Positions 33,962 through 42,320 of a stretch of DNA of 64,000 bases are shown piece after piece. The first letter of the stretch is position 1, and the number at the start of each line of letters is the position of its first letter. A model generated the notes under the pieces. That model had not been told where the DNA came from, did no database searches, and saw only the letters and a program-made list of their open reading frames with translations. Location: NCBI RefSeq assembly GCF_002979865.1, contig NZ_PCPZ01000002.1, positions 62,001-126,000 on the forward strand. The letters are read 5' to 3'. A program made the translations under genes and the position numbers. The DNA comes from Arthrobacter sp. MYb214. Its GTDB lineage: Bacteria > Actinomycetota > Actinomycetes > Actinomycetales > Micrococcaceae.

Positions 33962-34600
33962 CTAGGTCAGGCTGGCCAGGACCAGCGGATCGCCATCGGG
34001 GCGGTTGATGGTGATCGTCCCCAGCACACTGGCAGTCGACTCCTCCATCACCAGCAGCACCGAATCATTCTCGGCAACTACCTGGATATCCTCGGCTTCA
34101 AGTTCGGGATGCTTGGCGCGAAGCTCGGAGATGGAGTTCTCCACCGTCACGTCGCTGATGCCAGCCGGCATCAGGTAGGTGACGGTCTTGAAGCTGTTTT
34201 CACCGCCATCGACCTTGAGCGGAATACCGTTCTGGGCCACATAATCCATCGTCGGGCAGGTGGTCCCGGCGATCTCGTAATCGCCATCTTCTTCCACAGG
34301 CTTGGGAACGGCGATCATGCACAGCTGGCCTTCGCTGCCTACGGCAACGTAGTGCCTGCCGAAGTCCGAGGTGGCCAGCAGGTGGCGGGTTTCCGCGTCG
34401 TAGGACTCGGTATCCTCAAAGCCTTCGGGAAGCTTGTCATCATCATCCTGCGTTTGCACCAGAAGCGGCATGTATTCTTCAGCCGATGGGACTGGAGCAG
34501 CGGATTCACCGGTCTCCGGAATCCCGGCAGAACACGCGGTCAAGGACAGCAGCCCGGTGAAAGCCAGTGCAGAAATTTTCCCGAAATATGCCTTGGGCAT
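33962..34600 (-). CDS. Hypothetical lipoprotein
   Basis: 212 aa from ATG at 34600, with AAGGAG 10 nt upstream; a TTG at 34645 is less likely. Signal peptide KISALAFTGLLSLTAC gives a lipobox (LTAC, Cys near 23). The mature part starts with an acidic low-complexity linker and has two internal Cys (LCMIAV, TTCPTMDY) that could pair outside the cell. I do not recognise the domain. The C-terminal half (VVAENDSVLLVMEESTASVLGTITI) suggests a beta-rich fold. Convergent with perM; downstream of a DinB-type gene on the same strand. Confidence 0.75.
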   Translation of the reverse strand: MPKAYFGKISALAFTGLLSLTACSAGIPETGESAAPVPSAEEYMPLLVQTQDDDDKLPEGFEDTESYDAETRHLLATSDFGRHYVAVGSEGQLCMIAVPKPVEEDGDYEIAGTTCPTMDYVAQNGIPLKVDGGENSFKTVTYLMPAGISDVTVENSISELRAKHPELEAEDIQVVAENDSVLLVMEESTASVLGTITINRPDGDPLVLASLT

Positions 34601-34705
34601 GACTGCCTGGCTCCTTATGTAGAACTGTTTTCGCGCGTACGCCAAGAAGTCTAGCCAAAGGGCAGTGCACCTGCCATTTGGCCCCTTCGTTTGTGTCGGG
34701 CGCGC

Positions 34706-35236
34706 CTAGCTGGTCTGCGGAGCCAGATCCCACAGATGATGCATGACGTCATGCCAGGCATACTGATTCAGCGTTTCAATGGTAAACGCGGCACCGTTCG
34801 AGCGCAGGCCGCGGCGGGAATACTGCGCCGGGTCGATGCTCGACAGCTTCGCGGCGTAGCGGGCGGCGCTTTCGCGCAACAGCTCGGCGACCTGCCCTGC
34901 AGGCAGCGAATTGTAGTTTCCCTCATCGGCGGCCCGGTCCTGGTCCCAGTTGGGGAACGTCGGGTCATCGTGCTCAAGCATCAGGTCCAGGCGCCCGGTC
35001 ATCACCTGCAGCATTTCGGCGACGTGGGCCACGTACTCCTGGTCGCTCCAGCGGGCAGGGTTCGTGCGGGTCTGCGCATCGGGGCGCGCGAGCACCTCGA
35101 TGTAGCGGTCCACGCACACCGGAAGCTGGGTCATGGCATCGCCGGGCGAGATGCCGCGCACATCGACGGCGCACTGCGCGCATACCGTCTCCAGGACAAC
35201 GGTCCAGTCCTTGCCGTCGGGAACTATCTGGCTCAT
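34706..35236 (-). CDS. DinB/mycothiol-dependent maleylpyruvate isomerase-like protein
   Basis: 176 aa from the ATG at 35236, which has GGAG at 6-nt spacing; the longer frames upstream are shadows. Four-helix bundle with the metal-binding His pattern of the DinB/MDMPI superfamily: QEYVAHVAEMLQVM and YAWHDVMHHLWDL. In actinobacteria such proteins often use mycothiol; some are S-transferases of unknown substrate. CXXC in VCAQCAVD near the N-terminus may matter for metal or thiol binding. Divergent from purN. Confidence 0.8.
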   Translation of the reverse strand: MSQIVPDGKDWTVVLETVCAQCAVDVRGISPGDAMTQLPVCVDRYIEVLARPDAQTRTNPARWSDQEYVAHVAEMLQVMTGRLDLMLEHDDPTFPNWDQDRAADEGNYNSLPAGQVAELLRESAARYAAKLSSIDPAQYSRRGLRSNGAAFTIETLNQYAWHDVMHHLWDLAPQTS

Positions 35237-35371
35237 CAGCATCTCCACTTCGAATGGAACTCTCAAGGCCAGTTTAGGGCCGGCGCGCGACAACGGTGCC
35301 GGGAAAAGGCTTGCGGATCGAAACGCCATGCAACATTGCGTCCGGGATGAAGCGCCGGCCCCGGCGAACCG

Positions 35372-35387
35372 TAGAATTGAATTCATG
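35372..35387 (+). promoter_or_regulatory. Leaderless -10 of purN
   Basis: TAGAAT (35372-35377) lies 7 nt before the ATG at 35385 and there is no ribosome site between (TGAATTC). This supports both the start codon and a leaderless transcript. No clear -35. Confidence 0.45.
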
Positions 35388-35954
35388 CGCATTGTGGTTT
35401 TGGTTTCAGGTACCGGTTCTAATCTCCAGGCAGTCATCGATGCAGTGGCCGACGGCCAGCTGGACAATGTCGAGATTGCGGCCGTGGGAGCGGATAAGCA
35501 CGGCACCTACGGCGTGCAGCGTTCGGATGAAGCCGGAATCGAAACGTTCGTCGTGAACTTCAAGGACTACGCGGATCGCGGCGAATGGAACCATGCGCTC
35601 ACCGGAAAGTGCTTGTCCTACGCCCCGGACTATGTTGTCTCCTCCGGTTTCATGCGCATCGTCGGCGAGGAATTCATCAATGCCTTCGACGGCACCTACA
35701 TCAACACCCACCCTGCGCTGTTGCCGTCCTTCCCGGGCGCCCACGGCGTGCGCGATGCGCTGGCCTACGGCGTGAAGGTCACCGGCTGCACCGTGCACAT
35801 TGCCGATGCCGGTGTTGATACCGGTCCGATCCTGCGCCAGGAAGCCGTGCCGATTGAAGAGCACGACACCGAGGAATCGCTGCATGAGCGCATCAAGCTC
35901 GTCGAGCGCCGCCTGCTCATTGCCACGCTCGCCGATCTCGCCAAGGGAAAATAG
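35385..35954 (+). CDS. purN: Phosphoribosylglycinamide formyltransferase
   Basis: 189 aa. Transfers formyl from 10-formyl-THF to GAR in step 3 of purine synthesis. Starts MRIVVLVSGTGSNLQAVIDA; active-site segments are SSGFMRIVGEEF, YINTHPALLPSFPGAHGVRDAL (Asn/His catalytic pair) and VTGCTVHIADAGVDTGPIL (catalytic Asp). The open frame extends upstream to 35133, but only the part from 35385 belongs to the enzyme. purH, its usual neighbour, is 8.7 kb away. Formyl donor could come from formate-THF ligase at the right of the window. Confidence 0.97.
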   Translation: MRIVVLVSGTGSNLQAVIDAVADGQLDNVEIAAVGADKHGTYGVQRSDEAGIETFVVNFKDYADRGEWNHALTGKCLSYAPDYVVSSGFMRIVGEEFINAFDGTYINTHPALLPSFPGAHGVRDALAYGVKVTGCTVHIADAGVDTGPILRQEAVPIEEHDTEESLHERIKLVERRLLIATLADLAKGK

Positions 35955-35986
35955 GGCGCTGCCCACCGCGTAAAATTGGTGGGGAG

Positions 35987-37501
35987 ATGACTGAACCTAC
36001 GCCGCTGCCTTTGCAGGCACCAGAAACCGAACTGTTTACCGAAGCAGAACTATCCGCCGCTTTGAAGGTCCTGTCGGTGGTGCACCAGCTGGATCCCGAG
36101 GATGAACGGCACATTGCCGTGCGCAGGGCCACCAGCAATATGTTCAAGGCGGCCAAGCGCTACCGCAAGTCCCAAAAGCGTGCCGAGATCAGTGCCGCGG
36201 ACAGGGCAGTGATCGAGCGCACCGCCACCGGCTCGCCGCAACGGCTGGATGACGAAACCCTCGGCCTGGACCTGAGCAGTTCAACCGGAAGCGCAAGCGC
36301 CGGGGAATTCCGCAAGCCGCGTGGCTGCTACATCTGCAAGCAGCGCTACACCACCGTGGATGCCTTCCACCATTATCTTTGCCCTGACTGCGCCGCACAG
36401 GGACGCGAACGCAGAGACGCGCGCGCGGACCTGAGCGGCAAGCGCGCCTTGCTGACCGGCGGGCGAGCCAAAATCGGCATGCACATCGCGCTGCGGCTGC
36501 TGCGCGATGGAGCCCACACCACCATCACCACGCGTTTTCCCAAGGACGCCGCACGGCGCTTCGCGGCACTGGAGGACAGTGCCGAATGGATGCACCGGCT
36601 GCGCATTGCCGGCATCGACTTGCGCGACCCGGCACAGGTCATCTCCCTGGCCGACCGCGTCGCTGCCGAAGGACCGCTCGATATCCTGATCAACAACGCC
36701 GCCCAGACCGTGCGGCGCACGGCCAACTCCTACCAGCATCTGGTCGAATCCGAGCAGCAGCCCCTGGCCGCGCAGTTGCTGCCTGGCAACGGGGGACCGG
36801 AGCTGTGGGGCGAAGCGAACCCGCCCTCCGAGCATCCCAAGGCCCTGGCCAGTGCCTTCCGCCTGGAAGAATCAGCCCTGCTGGCCCCGGCGGCATCGGA
36901 AAGCTACGATGCGCAGCAGCTGGCCGATCTGGCCATGAGGGCCGGCTCCGCATCGCTGGAACGAATCGCAGCGGGAACCGCAATCGATGCCGGGGGCTTG
37001 ATCCCGGACGTGGTGACGGATAATTCCTGGACGCAGATCCTGGGTGATGTTGATGCCCTGGAAATGCTCGAAGTGCAGTTGTGCAATGTCACCGCCCCGT
37101 TCCTGCTCGCTTCGCGGCTGCGCCCGGCCTTGGCCGCCAGCGGGGCCCGGCGCAAGTACATCGTGAACGTCTCGGCGATGGAAGGCCAGTTCTCCCGCCG
37201 CTACAAGGGGGCCGGGCACCCGCACACCAATATGGCCAAGGCCTCGCTGAACATGCTCACCCGCACCAGCGCGGAAGAGATGCTGAAGACCGATCGGATC
37301 CTCATGAGCGCGGTGGACACCGGGTGGATCACCGATGAGCGCCCGCATGATGCGAAGGTCCGGAAAGTTGCCGACGGATGGCACGCCCCCTTGGACCTGA
37401 TTGATGGCGCGGCCCGGGTGTACCAGCCGATCGTTGACGGGGAACGCGGCATTGACCTGTATGGCTGCTTCCTCAAGGACTATGAGCCATCGCCCTGGTA
37501 G
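35987..37501 (+). CDS. Atypical SDR oxidoreductase with N-terminal zinc-ribbon-like domain
   Basis: 504 aa, twice the length of a normal short-chain dehydrogenase. Residues 1-100 are helical and charged; CYICKQRYTTVDAFHHYLCPDC (in two parts: CYIC and CPDC) near 111-132 looks like a zinc ribbon. The SDR part starts about 145: TGGRAKIGMHIALRLL (cofactor loop), LINNAAQTVRR and VNVSAMEGQF (catalytic Ser). The YxxxK motif is TNMAK, so the catalytic Tyr is Thr. A roughly 100-aa insertion follows the NNAAQ motif. Probably binds NAD(P) or nucleic acid; enzymatic role uncertain. Confidence 0.82.
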   Translation: MTEPTPLPLQAPETELFTEAELSAALKVLSVVHQLDPEDERHIAVRRATSNMFKAAKRYRKSQKRAEISAADRAVIERTATGSPQRLDDETLGLDLSSSTGSASAGEFRKPRGCYICKQRYTTVDAFHHYLCPDCAAQGRERRDARADLSGKRALLTGGRAKIGMHIALRLLRDGAHTTITTRFPKDAARRFAALEDSAEWMHRLRIAGIDLRDPAQVISLADRVAAEGPLDILINNAAQTVRRTANSYQHLVESEQQPLAAQLLPGNGGPELWGEANPPSEHPKALASAFRLEESALLAPAASESYDAQQLADLAMRAGSASLERIAAGTAIDAGGLIPDVVTDNSWTQILGDVDALEMLEVQLCNVTAPFLLASRLRPALAASGARRKYIVNVSAMEGQFSRRYKGAGHPHTNMAKASLNMLTRTSAEEMLKTDRILMSAVDTGWITDERPHDAKVRKVADGWHAPLDLIDGAARVYQPIVDGERGIDLYGCFLKDYEPSPW

Positions 37502-37640
37502 GGGTCGGCGGAATCCTCCCCGGCTAGGACGCCAAGCCCGGTGATACCAACGGCCAGGGCGTAGGCGGGGTCTGGTATGCGGTTGCTCCGGACGGGAGAC
37601 TGATCCAGTGATTCCAGCAAGCCAGGACCGTGGATTGCAG
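37502..37640. other. Short intergenic region, no gene
   Basis: About 140 nt between the convergent SDR and mannosidase genes before the palindrome at 37641. I see no promoter, ORF or repeat in it beyond weak GC-rich pairings. Confidence 0.5.
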
Positions 37641-37686
37641 CGGGGCTGGACCTTCGCACGCCATGGCGTGCGAAGGTCCAGCCCCG
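37641..37686. terminator. 46-nt perfect palindrome, terminator
   Basis: The whole segment from CGGGGCTGGACC to its complement is a perfect palindrome around CCATGG, so RNA from either strand folds into a stem of about 21 bp with a 4-nt loop. It lies 10 nt after the mannosidase stop on the minus strand. No U tract follows. Confidence 0.75.
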
Positions 37687-37696
37687 GAACCCGCGG

Positions 37697-40600
37697 TTAC
37701 CTGGCCAGGGCGAAGCGCAGGGTGCGCACTTCGAAAGCGCCCAGCTTCAGCGGCACAGCACCATCGGAAAGCTCGATGGCCTGCCCCGCCAGCTCATCTT
37801 CCAGCAGGCTCGCGGTGGCTGCAGACAAGGCCTGCGCGTTGACCAACAGGCTGCCGCTGGCACGGCGCCCCAGGGATTCATAGACCCGCACCACCAAATC
37901 GCCGGAGTGGTCCGCAGCCAGCTTCACGCTGGAAATCACCAGGCCTTCACCGGTGACCGATACCAGCGGGTCCACGCCGTGGGCGCCATGGACGACTCGC
38001 TCTGCGCTGTTGAGCAAGGCGCCGGCTTCTGTTGCCATGGCCACGTCCGCGCCGATGACCAAACCGTAGCGGTGGGCCTGCAGGCCTTGGTCGGTTTCAG
38101 GATCCGGGAAGCGCGGGGCTCGCAGCAATGACAGGCGCATGGTTGTCGTGACGGCCGCGTCCTTGGCATCGCGGGTGACATCGAATCCGTAGATGGAATC
38201 ATTGACCAGTGCCGCGCCGAAGCCGGGTTCCTCGGCCAGCACGAAGCGGTGCATGGAAGTTTCGAACTTCGCCGCTTCCCAGCTGGTATTCACGTGGGTA
38301 GCGCGCTTGTGGTAGCCGAACTGGGTTTCGGCAATTGCATGCTCGGCACGGATATCCAGCGGGAAGGCGACCTTGAGGAATTTCTCTGCCTCATGCCAAT
38401 CGGTACTCTGCGAGATCTGCACGGTCCGCGAGCCTGGCGCCAGCGATAGTTCCTGGACCAGCGTGGATTTGGAGAAGCTGCGGGCAATCGTGATGACCTG
38501 GCTGCCGTCCTCGCGCGATGACAGCTCCAGGCTATCGAGCTCGCGCAGATCGGTGACCTGGTTGCGGTAGTACTTGTCCACGTCCCAGGCGTCCCACATG
38601 TTCGGGAAGTCCTGGTGCAATTGCAGCAGGTTCGCTTCCTGGCCCTCGGCGATAGTTTCACGGCCGGTAGCCAGATCCACCGCGGAGGCAATCAGGCCCT
38701 GGGCATTGACCGCCACCCGGATGACCGAGTTATCCAGGATGTAGCCGCCATCGGCTGCGGTTGCCCTGACCGCGGAAACAGGAACGGCTTCCACTTCCCT
38801 GGCCTGGCCGAAGGCCAGGTTATTGCGCGTGAACGCCGCACCGTTGAATGCAATAGGGGTGGACCCTTCGCCAGCCAGCTGCTGCTGGGCGGCGCGGATC
38901 AGCGCTTCGGCCTGCTCGATGACCTGGGCGTAGCGTGCCACCACTTCGCGGTGCACCCAGGCGATGGAGGTGCCGGGCAGGATGTCATGGAACTGGTGGA
39001 GCAGCACGGTTTCCCACAGTTCGTCGAGCTGCTCGTACGGGTACTCGGCCCCGGTGCGGATGGCTGCGGTAGCCGCCCACAGTTCGGCCTCGACCAGCAG
39101 CTGCTCGGTGCGGCGGTTGCCCGACTTGGTCTGGTGCTGGCTGGTCAGCGTGGCGCGGTGCAGCTCCAGGTAGAGCTCTCCCACCCATACCGGAGGGTTG
39201 GGCAGCTCGGCCTTGGCCCGGTCGAAGAAGTCGTTCGGGTGTTCCCACCGGACTTTCGCACTGCCTTCCAGATTGGCCAGGCGCTTGGCTTTGCCGGTCA
39301 TTTCCCGGGTGGTGCCGCCGCCGCCATCGCCCCAGCCGACCGGTGCGATGGAGTTGTTGGCAAGCCGGGCTTCGCGGAACTGGCGCGAGGCCTTGGCGAC
39401 TTCCTCCCCGGAGAGCTGCGAGTTGTAGGTGTCCATCGACGGGAAGTGGCTGAACACGCGCGAGCCGTCGATGCCTTCCCAATCGAAGGTGTGGTGCGGG
39501 AATTTGTTCTGCTGGTTCCAGGAGATCTTCTGGGTGAAGAACCATTCGAAGCCGGCACGGCGCATCAGCTGGGGCAGGGCAGGGGAGTACCCGAAGGAAT
39601 CGGGCAGCCAGACGCCCTTTGAAGCGATGCCGAATTCGTCGCGGAAGAATTTCTGGCCGTAGAGGAACTGGCGGACCAGCGATTCACCCGAGGGCATCAC
39701 GGTATCGGACTCGACCCACATGCCACCCAGCGGCAGGAAGCGCCCGTCGGCAATGGCCTTCTTCACCCGATCCCAGACCTCGGGGCGATGGGTCTTGAGC
39801 CACTTGTACTGCTGGGCGCTGGACATGCCGTAGAGGAATTCTTCCTCGTCGCCCAGCAGCTCCACCATCGAGGAGCAGGTGCGGGAGACCTTGCGGATGG
39901 TTTCGCGCAGCGGCCACAGCCAGGCCGAGTCGATATGCGAGTGGCCAATCGCGGAAATCTGGTGCGCACTGTGCTCGGCTGGGGCGGCCAGGACCGCTGC
40001 CAGCTCCTTGCGGGCGGCCTGCGCGGTCTCGGTAATCCGCTGCAGGTCGAGCACGTCCAACGCGTTGTCCATGGCCTGCAGGATCTGCATCTTGCGCGGG
40101 CCGGCCGGCAGCTGCTCTTGCAGATCCAGCAGCACTTCCAGATCCAGCGACAACTCGTGTACTACGGATTCAAAGACCGCCAGGTCCATGCGGCGGGTGG
40201 TGTACAGCCGGCGCGAAGACGAGGTAAGGATATCGCCCTGCTCGGTGGGGAGGAACGGGTGGTAGTCCAGCAGCACCGGGTTGGATGCCGCTTCCAGGTA
40301 CAAGTCGATGACCTCATCGCCTTCGGCCTGACCGGCAATGGGCACCCACTGGTTGCGCGGGTTGATCGCCTTGATGGTGATGCCATCGGGCCGGTAAACC
40401 AGGCCCTCGCACTGGAAGCCGGTCATGTTGATGTCAAATCCCAGATCAATCACGGCTTCCACCCGGCGTCCGGCCCAATGCGCCGGAACCTGGCCCTGCA
40501 AATGGAACCATGTGGTGCCCCAGGCCGCGCCCCACGGGGTACCAACCTCTGTGGGCTGGTAGTCCAGTGCAAGACCCTGCGCAGGAGCTACCGGCTCTCC

Positions 40601-40717
40601 TGGCAATTCGTGCCAGGAGAGGGCCAATGGCATGGTTTCCGAATATATCGCTGGAAGGATACGTTCGGTCAGAACGCGGCGGACGCGTCCGGTGGTCAGG
40701 GAAATGTCGTCGTGCAT
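37697..40717 (-). CDS. Alpha-mannosidase, glycoside hydrolase family 38
   Basis: 1006 aa, no signal peptide, so cytoplasmic. N-terminal beta domain (1-250), then the catalytic domain: AIGHSHIDSAWLWPL (zinc His and Asp, about residues 257-271), GGMWVESDTVMPSGESLVRQFLYG with the nucleophile Asp, PDSFGYSPALPQLMRRAG, and the mid and C-terminal GH38 beta domains. Hydrolyses alpha-mannosides taken up from outside (glycans or mannooligosaccharides). ATG at 40717 has GGAAGG at 6-nt spacing. Same strand as the phosphatase 108 nt upstream, with a small palindrome in between. Confidence 0.95.
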   Translation of the reverse strand: MHDDISLTTGRVRRVLTERILPAIYSETMPLALSWHELPGEPVAPAQGLALDYQPTEVGTPWGAAWGTTWFHLQGQVPAHWAGRRVEAVIDLGFDINMTGFQCEGLVYRPDGITIKAINPRNQWVPIAGQAEGDEVIDLYLEAASNPVLLDYHPFLPTEQGDILTSSSRRLYTTRRMDLAVFESVVHELSLDLEVLLDLQEQLPAGPRKMQILQAMDNALDVLDLQRITETAQAARKELAAVLAAPAEHSAHQISAIGHSHIDSAWLWPLRETIRKVSRTCSSMVELLGDEEEFLYGMSSAQQYKWLKTHRPEVWDRVKKAIADGRFLPLGGMWVESDTVMPSGESLVRQFLYGQKFFRDEFGIASKGVWLPDSFGYSPALPQLMRRAGFEWFFTQKISWNQQNKFPHHTFDWEGIDGSRVFSHFPSMDTYNSQLSGEEVAKASRQFREARLANNSIAPVGWGDGGGGTTREMTGKAKRLANLEGSAKVRWEHPNDFFDRAKAELPNPPVWVGELYLELHRATLTSQHQTKSGNRRTEQLLVEAELWAATAAIRTGAEYPYEQLDELWETVLLHQFHDILPGTSIAWVHREVVARYAQVIEQAEALIRAAQQQLAGEGSTPIAFNGAAFTRNNLAFGQAREVEAVPVSAVRATAADGGYILDNSVIRVAVNAQGLIASAVDLATGRETIAEGQEANLLQLHQDFPNMWDAWDVDKYYRNQVTDLRELDSLELSSREDGSQVITIARSFSKSTLVQELSLAPGSRTVQISQSTDWHEAEKFLKVAFPLDIRAEHAIAETQFGYHKRATHVNTSWEAAKFETSMHRFVLAEEPGFGAALVNDSIYGFDVTRDAKDAAVTTTMRLSLLRAPRFPDPETDQGLQAHRYGLVIGADVAMATEAGALLNSAERVVHGAHGVDPLVSVTGEGLVISSVKLAADHSGDLVVRVYESLGRRASGSLLVNAQALSAATASLLEDELAGQAIELSDGAVPLKLGAFEVRTLRFALAR

Positions 40718-40786
40718 GAGGGCCTTCCGTTTGTGCGCTCAGCGGAAAATGAGCTCCCCTGCCAGACTACCGAAAAAATAGATGCT

Positions 40787-40801
40787 GAGTTGGTGCAACT
40801 C
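40787..40801. promoter_or_regulatory. Palindrome upstream of the mannosidase gene
   Basis: GAGTTG-GTG-CAACTC, perfect 6-bp arms, 70 nt before the mannosidase ATG and just after the stop of the phosphatase gene. A candidate repressor site for a sugar-responsive regulator; no such regulator gene is adjacent. Confidence 0.35.
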
Positions 40802-40825
40802 GCAATCCCCGGTGGAGCGGGGTGC

Positions 40826-41494
40826 TCAGGGGATGCCGTCCTCGCCGCCCGTTACGTCCTCGGTGAGAACATCGCGAACGAAGTCGCCACCGAGCGGTTC
40901 TGGATTCCACCATTCCAAGGCCCACGTTCCGCCGATGCCCAATTCCAGCAAGGAGCCACCGGTATTCTCGATATGCAGCTCTGCGGCATCGGCAGGCGCC
41001 ATCTTCGTAGCCCATGCGCTGAAGACGCGAATGGCGGCACCATGGCTGAATACCGCGACCGTGCCGGAGTAGTCCTGTGCCCGGGCGATGGTTTCCAGGG
41101 CCTTGGAATATCTTTCAATGAAGTCGTAGCCGTTCGGCCCGCCGGGCATCTTCTGCTCCCAGTCGCCATGCATCCACGAATGCAGGCACATGCCGTAGGC
41201 ATAGCGTGAGGCCTCGTCGGCCTGCATCTCCAAGGTCCCGGCTGAAATCTCCTCGAGGCCGTCAATGACCTGCAGCTTCTGTCCGGTGGATTCGCTCAAT
41301 GGCTGGGCCGTCAGCTGCGTGCGGTTCAGCGTCGAGGCATAGATGGACTGCAGCTGCCCGCCACTGAATGCCTGCGGCAGGGCACGAGCCTGGCGATGCC
41401 CCAGCGGAGTGAGGCTGGCACCCGGGTAAGCGGTATCAAGCTGCCCGGCAACATTCGATGGGGTTTGTCCGTGCCTGATGAGCTGAAAACGCAT
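40826..41494 (-). CDS. Histidine phosphatase family protein
   Basis: 222 aa. Catalytic motif LIRHGQTPSN (residues 5-14, phospho-His), second His in VFSHGAAIRVFSAWA (about 149), and the acidic EEISAGTLE segment mark a phosphoglycerate-mutase-like phosphatase. Substrate cannot be read. In actinobacteria similar genes act on small phosphorylated metabolites. Divergent from the TetR gene and upstream of the mannosidase. Confidence 0.9.
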   Translation of the reverse strand: MRFQLIRHGQTPSNVAGQLDTAYPGASLTPLGHRQARALPQAFSGGQLQSIYASTLNRTQLTAQPLSESTGQKLQVIDGLEEISAGTLEMQADEASRYAYGMCLHSWMHGDWEQKMPGGPNGYDFIERYSKALETIARAQDYSGTVAVFSHGAAIRVFSAWATKMAPADAAELHIENTGGSLLELGIGGTWALEWWNPEPLGGDFVRDVLTEDVTGGEDGIP

Positions 41495-41701
41495 ATCCGA
41501 GGATTCCTTGGCCTTGAGGTTCTAGATCCTAGGGATAGCACGGTTTCTGGAAATGCGGAATGGCTGGGCGAGGGCGCGGGGAGCAAACTTTTCGTTCTGG
41601 AAAGTTGATTTCCGCTTCGTCAGAGCACTGCCTGTCCGCTATCGTGAAATCGTCAGGTGGCAAGTCGTGCGCCAGAATTTCCTTCAGATCGGATTCCACT
41701 C

Positions 41702-42271
41702 ATGCGTTCAGATGCTCTTCGGCGACGTGAGAACATCCTTCGAGCAGCTCGTGAATTATTTGCAGAACACGGCGCCCAGATTGCGATGGAAACTATTGCA
41801 GAGGCCAGCGGAGTGGGCATCGGCACACTGTATCGAAACTTTGCTGACCGGAATGCGCTGGTTGAAGAAGTCACCCTCGGCACGCTTGGGGATATCCGAA
41901 TCGCTTCCCAATCAGCGGTTCAGCGGCTTGAAGACGGTGACACGGACGCTTGGGAAGTTCTGCTTGGCACGCTGGTCCAGCAGAATCTCGGGGCACTGAG
42001 CGAAGCGCTCGGGCTGCAACTGCCACGGAAGATCAGCCCCCGCATTCTGGAGGTCCAGGCAGAGGCCGGCCAGTCCCTGAACTCCGCCTTGGGCTTGGCC
42101 AAGAACGCGAATTTGGTCCGCAAAGACGTAACGGAGATAGAACTGATTGCCACCATCGGGGCCATGACCCGTCCACTGCCGCGGGCCTTCAGCAAGAGCC
42201 AGCCTGGTTTGGAGAACCGCATCGTGCAGATCATGCGCGATGGCTTGCGCCCGCAAACTACGCAGGACTAG
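41702..42271 (+). CDS. TetR/AcrR family transcriptional regulator
   Basis: 189 aa from ATG at 41702; GTG at 41657 is a longer alternative. Helix-turn-helix: RRRENILRAARELFAEHGAQIAMETIAEASGVGIGTLYRNFADRNALVEEV (residues about 6-56; TLYRNF is the hallmark). The ligand domain is Leu/Ala-rich and does not identify the effector. Convergent with the MFS transporter through the hairpin at 42271; control of the MFS gene is possible but the promoter of that gene is at its far end. Confidence 0.9.
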   Translation: MRSDALRRRENILRAARELFAEHGAQIAMETIAEASGVGIGTLYRNFADRNALVEEVTLGTLGDIRIASQSAVQRLEDGDTDAWEVLLGTLVQQNLGALSEALGLQLPRKISPRILEVQAEAGQSLNSALGLAKNANLVRKDVTEIELIATIGAMTRPLPRAFSKSQPGLENRIVQIMRDGLRPQTTQD

Positions 42272-42304
42272 CGAATGCCAGCACCAGAAGGTGCTGGCAT
42301 TCGC
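42271..42304. terminator. Terminator between TetR and MFS genes
   Basis: Perfect 15-bp stem (42271-42285 with 42290-42304), AGAA loop. Shared by the convergent genes. Confidence 0.85.
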
Positions 42305-42320
42305 CGCTGGCAGATGATCC

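Noticed and set aside
39788-41209. 473-aa plus-strand frame
   Set aside because: Antisense to the GH38 mannosidase and phosphatase genes, both of which have clear catalytic motifs.
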